From Bradymonas sediminis (GTDB lineage: Bacteria > Myxococcota_A > Bradymonadia > Bradymonadales > Bradymonadaceae): 64,000 nt of DNA. A model generated the notes under the pieces. It was not told the DNA's origin. It saw only the letters and a list, made by a program, of their open reading frames with translations, and did not search any database. The position numbers were made by a program, and so were the translations under genes. This document shows, piece after piece, positions 53,909 to 61,269 of the stretch; the first letter of the stretch is position 1; every line of letters begins with the position of its first letter. Location: positions 4,981,684-5,045,683 of the forward strand of contig NZ_CP030032.1 of assembly GCF_003258315.1 (NCBI RefSeq), given 5' to 3'.

Positions 53909-55897
53909 ATGTCCAAAAGATTCGTTTTAAATAAAGCAGCCAAGCGCGCCACCATGGGCCTGATGGGTCTGTCGCTGGCGGGCTTGCTTGTCTCCTGCAA
54001 CTCTCATCCGGTTTCTTTTGCCCAGAGCGAAGGCGCGGTCGTGGTGACCGAGGATCGCTCGCCGGACTCGGCGGCTTCCGTCGATATTCTGTGGATGATC
54101 GATAACTCCGGCTCGATGTGTGAGATTCAGACGTCGATTCGCGAGAATTTCGAGAGATTTATCGACCAAATTGCCGCGCAGAATATCGACTTCCAGCTCG
54201 GCGTGACCACGACGCATATGGACTCGTCGAACGCAACCGAGCCATTGTCTCGCCCCGGTTATTTACAGGCGTATCCTCAGCCGGTGCCGACCTCCATTGG
54301 CCGCTGTAGTGGCGATGCAGGGGACCCGGGCGACCCAATGGATGGCTATGAGCCGGTACGCACGAATATCGAATTGGCGATACAATGCTCCAAGGATGGC
54401 GAAGATAAGTGGGGTGACCTGCGAAATGTCACCGACCAAGAGATTTTTCAGGCATATGAGGCGTTCCAAGCCTATAAACTCTTCCCCACCACACCGAGTG
54501 GGCAGGAGCCATTCTACGATACACCCGAAGCCGATAATCCTTACCGCACAATCAAGGGCGATAATAAGCTCGTGCTCCACTCCGAGGATTATCGCGATGC
54601 CACGGGGCAATTGGATGTCGACAGTATGCGCGCCGACTTCGCTTGCATGAGTCTGGTGGGAACCACGGGTACAGGCGCTGAGAAGGGACTTGCTGCCGCC
54701 GTTCATGCGCTCTCGCCCGAAATGACAGGGGGGACGGTGGAGGCGCCGCTTGAAAATGCCGCCGAGGCTCCGAATCATGGGCTCTTGCGCGAGAATGCGA
54801 ACTTCGCCCTGGTGATGGTCACCGATGAGAATGACTGTTCCGATTATGGGCTTTTCGCTGGCGAGGGCGCGCTTCCGGATACCACTCCGTTTTACGACGA
54901 AGCTGGTAATCCCATTGAGCGAGCTGTCAGTAAAGCGGTGAGCTCGCCCGATGTTGTGTGCGCGATGTGGAATGATCCGGCGCTGGTTGAGACCACTCCG
55001 CTCATCAGCACCGAGGCATTGGCCCAGCGTCTCAAGGAGAATCTTTCCAGTTCCAAGGGCAAGGAGGTGAATGAGAAGGCGATCGTCGTCACCTCAATTC
55101 ACGGAGACTATCGCCGTTATGGGGAGGATTATCCGACCGATAGTGATATTGAGGCTGCGATTGCTGCTGCGCACGAAGATGATCGTGCGACAATTCGCGC
55201 GACGATCGAAGCTGCAAAGCAGGACCCAAATCAACTTATCGTGCAAGTGAGGAATCCACCGTATGACGTGCTCCAAAAGAAGAGCTCCTGCACGATTTCA
55301 GGCGATTCCGGCGACAGCCCGGCTGAGGCGTTTTCGGGAGACCGGTATGAGAGCTTCCTGCGTCATTTCTCACCTGACCGCGTATTGCCTGCGATTCCAC
55401 CGAGCGAGGATGAGCATATGCTCGGTCTGATCTGCGACGCCGCCAGTATGGGCGTGACGTTGGGTCAAATCGGTGAGCTTATCGCTGGTTCGACGGCACA
55501 GTGCATCACCGAGCCGCCCTTCGAATGCCAGGTGGACGAGGATTGCCCGGCCTTTAATTTCGACGGCCAGGCGCCGACCTGTCGGTCGTTCGGTCGCAGC
55601 TCGCGTAAATATTGCGATAGCGGACTTCAGCTCCGCTTGTACCCGGCCAAAGACGGCGAAGGGAAGACCTTTGCCGACCTGCAATCGCACCCCTATTGCG
55701 TCGCCGAGAGCATCAACTCCAGCGTGACGCCGGGTGGTTGCCTGATCGACCGCAGCCACTACCGCGTGGAACAATGCGCGGCGGTTGACGCTGGCATCAA
55801 TATCGAATGGGTTGATGAGGATAGCTTCAATATCCTCGCCGGATACGATGTTGAGTTGGTGTACGCGGTGGTCCCCGAGCCGGAAGCGGCGGAGTAA
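53909..55897 (+). CDS. Lipoprotein with von Willebrand factor A domain
   Basis: The 662-residue protein has a signal peptide with lipobox LLVSC (Cys at about 30). A VWA domain has the MIDAS motif DNSGSM (within WMIDNSGSMC), followed by the helix IRENFERFIDQI and, later, LVMVTDENDCSDYG carrying the second metal-loop Asp. A C-terminal part with many Cys (CQVDEDCPAFNFDG, CRSFGRSSRKYCDSG) suggests disulfide-linked modules. It probably acts at the cell surface in adhesion or complex assembly. The family is expanded in Myxococcota-like bacteria, but the partner is unknown. Confidence 0.85.
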   Translation: MSKRFVLNKAAKRATMGLMGLSLAGLLVSCNSHPVSFAQSEGAVVVTEDRSPDSAASVDILWMIDNSGSMCEIQTSIRENFERFIDQIAAQNIDFQLGVTTTHMDSSNATEPLSRPGYLQAYPQPVPTSIGRCSGDAGDPGDPMDGYEPVRTNIELAIQCSKDGEDKWGDLRNVTDQEIFQAYEAFQAYKLFPTTPSGQEPFYDTPEADNPYRTIKGDNKLVLHSEDYRDATGQLDVDSMRADFACMSLVGTTGTGAEKGLAAAVHALSPEMTGGTVEAPLENAAEAPNHGLLRENANFALVMVTDENDCSDYGLFAGEGALPDTTPFYDEAGNPIERAVSKAVSSPDVVCAMWNDPALVETTPLISTEALAQRLKENLSSSKGKEVNEKAIVVTSIHGDYRRYGEDYPTDSDIEAAIAAAHEDDRATIRATIEAAKQDPNQLIVQVRNPPYDVLQKKSSCTISGDSGDSPAEAFSGDRYESFLRHFSPDRVLPAIPPSEDEHMLGLICDAASMGVTLGQIGELIAGSTAQCITEPPFECQVDEDCPAFNFDGQAPTCRSFGRSSRKYCDSGLQLRLYPAKDGEGKTFADLQSHPYCVAESINSSVTPGGCLIDRSHYRVEQCAAVDAGINIEWVDEDSFNILAGYDVELVYAVVPEPEAAE

Positions 55898-55931
55898 TCC
55901 TCGCGCCAGCATGAGTCGCTAGAAGTAGAAG

Positions 55932-55968
55932 ACCCCGAATGACCTGAAATGGTCACTCGGGGTTTTTT
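55932..55968 (+). terminator. Rho-independent terminator of the VWA lipoprotein gene
   Basis: The arms ACCCCGAATGACC and GGTCACTCGGGGT pair with one mismatch around a 5-7 base loop and are followed by T6. It lies 35 bases after the stop codon. Confidence 0.9.
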
Positions 55969-56085
55969 GCGTCTGCTGGTTGATATTCTTCTCATCGGCA
56001 TTTGAGTGGCTAGGTTCGTGGGATAGGGCCGAGCCCAACAAGATGAACGCGATGGGGGGATATGGGGATGGGGGAGGAGCGAGAG

Positions 56086-57318
56086 ATGGGGGGAGGGGGC
56101 CCACAAAATTTAGATGTGGCGCGAGCAGCAGGGGGGCATTATTGCGCCGAGTGCATGGCCATCGCAGCTTGGGCGGACGCCACCTGCGGCTATTGCCAGA
56201 CGGCGCGACCGGCCGCCGGATGGGCGGCGCTCGAGAGCGCGCAGGACCCCTGGCTGGGGCGTATTGTTGGGCGGCGATATCGGGTCACGCGCCGCATCGC
56301 CACGGGCATGGTGGCCCGGGTTTATGAAGCCGAGTCGCTGCATATTCCCCGGAAATTCGCGCTTAAAATCGTGGACTTCGGCGCCAACTCAGGCGCGCCA
56401 AATCCGGAAGTCGTGCGGGCGCGATTAGGGCGAGAGATCTCGGCGATGAGCCGACTTCAAAACCCGCATATCGTCTCGATCTTCGAGGTGCTGCAATTGT
56501 CCGAGGACTGTGAGGCGTTGGTGATGGACTATATCCGTGCGCCGACGTTGACTGAATTGCTCGCTGAAGTGGGCGCGTTGGGTTGGGGGCGAGCGTGTCA
56601 GATGGCGCGCCAGATCGCCACCGCGGCGCACGCAGCACACGAGGTAGGCGTGGTGCATCGCGACCTCAAGCCGGCAAATATCATGGTCGAAGCGATCGCC
56701 GGGGGCGAGGATTTTATTCACTTGCTGGACTTCGGCATCGTCTGGCTCGACGACGGCCTTGCCATCACCAATGGTTTTGTGGGAACGCCGCTATATGCCA
56801 GCCCGGAGCAGGCCTGCGGAGGCACGGTAGACCCCAGGAGCGACGTCTATTCACTCGGGGTGATCCTCTTTGAGATGCTGGTCGGCCACCCGCCCTTTGA
56901 GAGCCCCAAGATTCGCGAAGTGCTGCGCATGCACGTGCGCCAACCCGCCCCGGGGCTGCGCGAGAGCGCGCCATATCGCGCGTTTCCTCCCAGACTCTGC
57001 CAACTGGTCGCCAAGATGTTGCAGAAGAAACGGCGTGAGCGTCCCCAGAATTTACTTGCGTTTATTGACGAGATCGACGGGATCCTCGCGGCTCAACGCG
57101 AAGTCCACGGAATCCCTCGCCCGCCCGCGGTGAATTCAGTCGCGCCGACCCCGCGGCGCCCGGGCTTCGGCTCAGAAGACGACGGCCACGCAGCCTCTAC
57201 TTTTGTGGGGCACGGGGTGCTGGAGAGATTCGCGTCGCCGCTGCCGCGGGGGCATACAAAATTTGTGATGCCTGCAATTCTGTCGGAAATGAAATATAAT
57301 CATCCCCCCCTACTATAG
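56086..57318 (+). CDS. Serine/threonine protein kinase with N-terminal zinc ribbon
   Basis: The 410-residue kinase has a zinc ribbon (Cys20, Cys23, Cys34, Cys37). A complete Hanks-type domain follows: glycine loop IATGMVARVYEA, Lys94 in FALKIV, catalytic HRDLKPANI, metal-binding [15 protein letters not shown] and DVYSLGVILFEM. The tail (from about 345) is Pro/Gly-rich without a membrane helix, so it should be soluble. The ATG at 56086 is chosen because GGAGGAG lies 6 bases upstream, although ATGs at 56062 and 56068 are in frame. It lies just upstream of a second zinc-ribbon kinase. Confidence 0.93.
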   Translation: MGGGGPQNLDVARAAGGHYCAECMAIAAWADATCGYCQTARPAAGWAALESAQDPWLGRIVGRRYRVTRRIATGMVARVYEAESLHIPRKFALKIVDFGANSGAPNPEVVRARLGREISAMSRLQNPHIVSIFEVLQLSEDCEALVMDYIRAPTLTELLAEVGALGWGRACQMARQIATAAHAAHEVGVVHRDLKPANIMVEAIAGGEDFIHLLDFGIVWLDDGLAITNGFVGTPLYASPEQACGGTVDPRSDVYSLGVILFEMLVGHPPFESPKIREVLRMHVRQPAPGLRESAPYRAFPPRLCQLVAKMLQKKRRERPQNLLAFIDEIDGILAAQREVHGIPRPPAVNSVAPTPRRPGFGSEDDGHAASTFVGHGVLERFASPLPRGHTKFVMPAILSEMKYNHPPLL

Positions 57319-57391
57319 AGTAGCTAGTGAGGAAGGACGGCGTTCGATTATTGTGTAGCGGTGCAGTGTGCATGTTGTGGCGGAAATTGGT

Positions 57392-57416
57392 TTATTTGCC
57401 GTATGACGGTAAATAA
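57392..57416. promoter_or_regulatory. Palindrome upstream of the second kinase (possible operator)
   Basis: TTATTTGCCGT and ACGGTAAATAA pair at 10 of 11 positions around ATG. It lies 4 bases upstream of another palindrome and 100 bases ahead of the kinase start. It could be an operator or a weak transcript hairpin. Confidence 0.5.
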
Positions 57417-57418
57417 GG

Positions 57419-57440
57419 AGTTGTTTGCTCTCGAACAACC
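57419..57440. promoter_or_regulatory. Palindrome GTTGTTT-N6-GAACAACC, shared with the PPR gene leader
   Basis: The inner arms GTTGTT and AACAAC pair perfectly. The site matches the one at 61196-61217 at 16 of 22 positions. Apart from the first base, all differences fall in the central spacer, and the spacing is identical. Here it sits immediately upstream of a TTGACT hexamer, where an activator or repressor would act. Confidence 0.65.
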
Positions 57441-57441
57441 A

Positions 57442-57470
57442 TTGACTCTTGGATAGCAAGCAAATAGAAA
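57442..57470 (+). promoter_or_regulatory. Candidate sigma-70-type promoter of the second kinase gene
   Basis: TTGACT (57442-57447) is followed after 17 bases by TAGAAA (57465-57470), 45 bases ahead of the ATG. The -35 hexamer is good and the -10 weak, which would fit a regulated promoter. Confidence 0.45.
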
Positions 57471-57515
57471 TCACAGTTGTCGTATCTATTTCCATTTCGA
57501 ATCACTGACGGCGCT

Positions 57516-59705
57516 ATGACTGACAAGCTGGCATACGAGAATCGGCGTGCCGAATTTCGAAAACGTCCTCCCACTCACTATTGCGGGCGCTGCACCTCGG
57601 TTCTCTACCCCGAGGACGCGTCATGTCTGGAGTGTGGGGCGCAGCCGAGTCCCACCTGGCCCGAGCTCGGGCCGATCGTCGACCCCTGGCTGGGTCAGGT
57701 TGTCGGTGAGCGATATTTGCTCACCCGTGGGATCGGGGCGGGGGCTTCGGGGTTCGTCTATCGGGCGGAGTCCCTGGCCATTTCGCGCCAATTCGCGATC
57801 AAGATCGTCCCGCTCGGCTCCGACGATGTCACGGCAAATTCCGAGACGATTCGGGCACGCTTGAACCGCGAAATCGGCGCGCTCGGGCAGTTGAGAAACC
57901 CGCATATCGTCTCGTTCTATGATGTTGTGCCGATCGGGGACTCGGCGGTCGCGCTGCTGATGGACCTGATCGAGGGGCGCACGCTCCAGGATGTGGTGTG
58001 GGCCGCGGGCTCGCTCGACCTGGGGCGCGGCCTGAAGATCCTGCGCCAGATCGCCAACGGCGTCCACGAGGCCCATGAGGCCAATATGATTCATCGGGAC
58101 CTTAAGCCCGACAATATCATGATTGAGCGCCTGCCTGCGGGCGATGATTTTGTGCATATACTGGACTTCGGCATCGTGCATCGCCTCGATGATGTGCGGG
58201 TTACCCAGGGCTTTTTGGGCACCCCCCTCTACGCGAGCCCGGAGCAGGCGGTTGGCGGTGCGATCGATCGGCGCGCCGATATCTACGCGCTCGGCGCCGT
58301 GACCTTCTTTATGCTCACCGGGAAGCCTCCTTTTGACGACGACAACGTCTATAAGGTGCTCAAGGCACACGTGGGCAAGCAGGCCCCGCGCCTGTCGGAT
58401 GTCGCGCCGGAGCGCTATTTCCCCCCGGAGATTGAAGACCTCGTTCAGCGCATGCTCGCCAAGAAGCCCGAAGACCGTCCGCAATCGCTGGCCGCGGTCA
58501 TCGCTGCGCTCGATGAATTCGCCCTGCAGCGGACGTCCGCGGAGCAGCGGGACGCGCGCTATGACTCGTCCGAATTTCGCAGCCCAGCCCAGCAGGATGC
58601 GCACGACCGGCGAGGCAGCGAGGCGAGCAGCGAGCTTAACCAGACCGTCGCGAGCGAGGTTTCGTTGGCCAAGGCTTCCAGCCCCGAGGCGTCGCGTCCC
58701 GACGGCGCGCCGATGTCGGCCGTGTTTCAGCGACGTAAATCCGACGTCTCCGTGCCCCCGCTTCCTCAGCAATCGCCAGCGCAGCTGCAGGAGCAGTCGA
58801 GCGCCAAGGGGCGCACGCAAGTCGGCGTGTCGGCGCCGCGTAGCAAGGCCGTCGCGCACGAGACCGACCAGAATAACAAGCAGGCCGCCACGACCGACAC
58901 CAACCACGCCGACCTCTTCGAGCTGCCCAGGAGTTGGTACGGGCGCGAGCTTACCCTGGGGCGTCCGGCCCCCGGGAATTTCCGCGCGGATTTTCAGCGT
59001 CGATATTGGGCGATCCTCGACGAAGCGCGGTGTCTGGCGGTCGGCGAGGTCAACTCGGCGGAGGTGCTTTATTTCCAGGTGCCGCCAGCCCCCGAGCTTA
59101 CGGTGATGGGCCAGCGTCGCCTGGATGTCGTCACCGGGCACGCGGATGGGTCGATCTTGCGCTGGAGCGCCAAGCATCCCGGAGGTCAATTATTACATCA
59201 GAATGCCGCGAAATCAGCGATCACCGCGATCGTGTGCAATGAGAGCTTCTTCCTCTTCGGGACCGCCTCCGGCGCGCTGTATATTGGGGAGTTTAAAGAT
59301 GAGCCGATCCAGCCGCTGTGTATTCAGTCGGGCTCCGAGATTCGGGTGCTGACGGCGCGCGCGGGTCGCTCCTCGTTCGCGGTGGCCCGGGCAAATGGGT
59401 TTATCGAGGTCTACAATATTGGCTCGCCGAATATTATTACCCAGCGGATCTCGCCGCCGGCCGGCGTCACCCAACTCACGTTTTCCCAGGACGGCTACCT
59501 GCTCGCCGCGGTCTTCGAGGACAAAAAGCTGATCCTTTATAACGCGTTAACCGGCGCCGAGATCGCCCGCAGCGCCGCGATGAAGCATGAGCCCCGCTTC
59601 ATTCACTTCGACAACGCCGGACGTCTCGTCGGGGAGTGCGAGGTTAACGGCGAGATTTTCGGGCTGGACCTTCAGCGCCACCTCTTCTCCAAGGCGACGG
59701 CCTAA
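57516..59705 (+). CDS. Serine/threonine protein kinase with zinc ribbon and C-terminal propeller-like domain
   Basis: The 729-residue protein has a zinc ribbon (Cys23, Cys26, Cys37, Cys40) and a complete kinase domain. The kinase shows glycine loop [11 protein letters not shown], Lys96 in [20 protein letters not shown] and [11 protein letters not shown] low-complexity linker (about 355-475, rich in Ser, Gln and Ala) follows. The C-terminal 250 residues look like WD-type beta-propeller blades ([58 protein letters not shown]). The propeller may bind a protein partner. ATG 57516 is preferred to a TTG at 57477. Two palindromes and a promoter lie upstream. Confidence 0.92.
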   Translation: MTDKLAYENRRAEFRKRPPTHYCGRCTSVLYPEDASCLECGAQPSPTWPELGPIVDPWLGQVVGERYLLTRGIGAGASGFVYRAESLAISRQFAIKIVPLGSDDVTANSETIRARLNREIGALGQLRNPHIVSFYDVVPIGDSAVALLMDLIEGRTLQDVVWAAGSLDLGRGLKILRQIANGVHEAHEANMIHRDLKPDNIMIERLPAGDDFVHILDFGIVHRLDDVRVTQGFLGTPLYASPEQAVGGAIDRRADIYALGAVTFFMLTGKPPFDDDNVYKVLKAHVGKQAPRLSDVAPERYFPPEIEDLVQRMLAKKPEDRPQSLAAVIAALDEFALQRTSAEQRDARYDSSEFRSPAQQDAHDRRGSEASSELNQTVASEVSLAKASSPEASRPDGAPMSAVFQRRKSDVSVPPLPQQSPAQLQEQSSAKGRTQVGVSAPRSKAVAHETDQNNKQAATTDTNHADLFELPRSWYGRELTLGRPAPGNFRADFQRRYWAILDEARCLAVGEVNSAEVLYFQVPPAPELTVMGQRRLDVVTGHADGSILRWSAKHPGGQLLHQNAAKSAITAIVCNESFFLFGTASGALYIGEFKDEPIQPLCIQSGSEIRVLTARAGRSSFAVARANGFIEVYNIGSPNIITQRISPPAGVTQLTFSQDGYLLAAVFEDKKLILYNALTGAEIARSAAMKHEPRFIHFDNAGRLVGECEVNGEIFGLDLQRHLFSKATA

Positions 59706-59719
59706 GAGGCCGCATCGGC

Positions 59720-60985
59720 TCAGAGGGCGTCTGCGAAACGCTGGGCTAATCCATCGGCGACGTTGAGGCCCAGGTGGGTGGGGACGAAGATATCCGCCTG
59801 GCGCGTTAAGAACCCCGCGTCGCAGAGCTCATCGAGCAGCGCTTCGGCCTTTTGGAGCAACCCCTCGGGCAGCGCGCCCTCGAATTGGAATTGGAGCCCG
59901 GCGAAATCAAGGCCGGCGCGGGTGCGCACCCCCAGAAAAAGTCTCTCGATAAAGTGCTCGCGTGCCGACAGCGGCACGGCCGAATCACTGTCCGGCGCGG
60001 GCTCACCGGGGGCCGATAAGTAGGCGTCGGTGAGGCGAGGGTTGGCGTGGCGAAAGATGCCGGGGTTCGGTGAACCTGCGGTGTCGATGCGCAGGCTATG
60101 CGCGCCGACGCCCAGCCCGAGGTATTCGGCGCCGGTCCAATAGAGGGTGTTGTGGCGGCTTCGATAGCCCGGGCGCGCAAAATTGGACACCTCATAGCGC
60201 TCAAGCCCCATCGCCTCGGCCCGCTCGATGAGATAGTCGAGCATCTCAAAACACAGGTCATCATCGGGCAGCGCGAGCCGGCCGCGGTCGCGGCGTCTTT
60301 TAAACGCCGTGCCCGGCTCGATGGTGAGGTTATAGGCGCTCAGATGCTTTAGGCCCTCGAGGGCTTCGACCGTATCGAGGTCGCGCGCCCACTCATCCAT
60401 CGTCTGTTCAGGGTTGCCATAAATTAAGTCGAGGGAGACCACCCCTGGGCCGTGCTCTAGGGCCATTTCGACCGCGCTGAGCGCCTGGTCCCGGGTATGG
60501 TTGCGGTTGAGGATCTTCAGGATGCGCGCCTGGAAGCTCTGGCAGCCGATGCTCAGTCGCGTCACCCCGGCGTCGGTCCAAGCGCGCAGGTTTTCTCGGG
60601 TAATATTGACCGGGTTGGCCTCCATGCAGATTTCAATTTCATTGAAATTCTGGGTGCCGATGGCGGATTGGAGGTGTTCCATGACATGGCGAAAGGCGTC
60701 GAGATCCCATATCGAGGGTGTTCCTCCTCCCAGATAAATGGTGTGAACGGTGCGCCCCTCAAGTTCGTGTTTTCGCCGCTCAAACTCACGGATCAATCCG
60801 TGCGCGTAGCGCTGATGCGGGATGCTCGCCCGCACGTCGACCGCGAAGTCGCAATAGGGGCATTTGCGCGCGCAGAAGGGAACGTGGACATAGATGCCCA
60901 CCGCCTGATCACGGCGGCGGCGCACCGGCGCGTTGGTGGTGCTCGACGGTGGCACGGCTCGCGGTGTTTTGTCTGGGTTGCTCAT
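59720..60985 (-). CDS. hemW: Heme chaperone HemW (radical SAM, coproporphyrinogen oxidase-like)
   Basis: The 421-residue protein has the radical SAM cluster motif CARKCPYCDF, with the Phe typical of HemW, plus LGGGTPSIWD, the SIGCQSFQARILKILNR segment, LIYGNPEQT, and the HemW C-terminal domain (VSNFARPGYRSRHN, YWTGAEYLGLGVGAHSL). HemW delivers heme to respiratory proteins, unlike the true oxygen-independent oxidase HemN. ATG 60985 follows AGGA and is preferred to the frame start at 61084. It converges on the second kinase gene with a 14-base gap. Confidence 0.92.
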   Translation of the reverse strand: MSNPDKTPRAVPPSSTTNAPVRRRRDQAVGIYVHVPFCARKCPYCDFAVDVRASIPHQRYAHGLIREFERRKHELEGRTVHTIYLGGGTPSIWDLDAFRHVMEHLQSAIGTQNFNEIEICMEANPVNITRENLRAWTDAGVTRLSIGCQSFQARILKILNRNHTRDQALSAVEMALEHGPGVVSLDLIYGNPEQTMDEWARDLDTVEALEGLKHLSAYNLTIEPGTAFKRRRDRGRLALPDDDLCFEMLDYLIERAEAMGLERYEVSNFARPGYRSRHNTLYWTGAEYLGLGVGAHSLRIDTAGSPNPGIFRHANPRLTDAYLSAPGEPAPDSDSAVPLSAREHFIERLFLGVRTRAGLDFAGLQFQFEGALPEGLLQKAEALLDELCDAGFLTRQADIFVPTHLGLNVADGLAQRFADAL

Positions 60986-61195
60986 TCTATCCTGGAGTGT
61001 GGGAGCTGATGCCGTGGGGGGAGAGTTCGCCAGTCCTCTATATACCCGCCGCGCCCCGAAATCATAGCCCCCGCGGAGTCGCAACGCGCGGCGCCACGCG
61101 GCGGGGCAGATTTAATAATGATCGTTTGAGTTATAATTAGTATACAGGATGTATTGTGTTTCTTCGCATGATGCCTTAAATTGTTTTGAGTCTAA

Positions 61196-61217
61196 GGTTG
61201 TTTACCTATGAACAACC
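61196..61217. promoter_or_regulatory. Palindrome GGTTGTT-N8-AACAACC in the PPR gene leader
   Basis: The arms GGTTGTT (61196-61202) and AACAACC (61211-61217) are perfect. It matches the site upstream of the kinase at 57419-57440, including spacing. It lies 52 bases before the PPR ATG, in an AT-rich stretch (about 61115-61245) unlike the surrounding GC-rich DNA. Confidence 0.65.
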
Positions 61218-61269
61218 AAGGTGAGTTATTTTCCGAATATTTTTGGTGGGCCGCAGAGCGAAGGATTCA

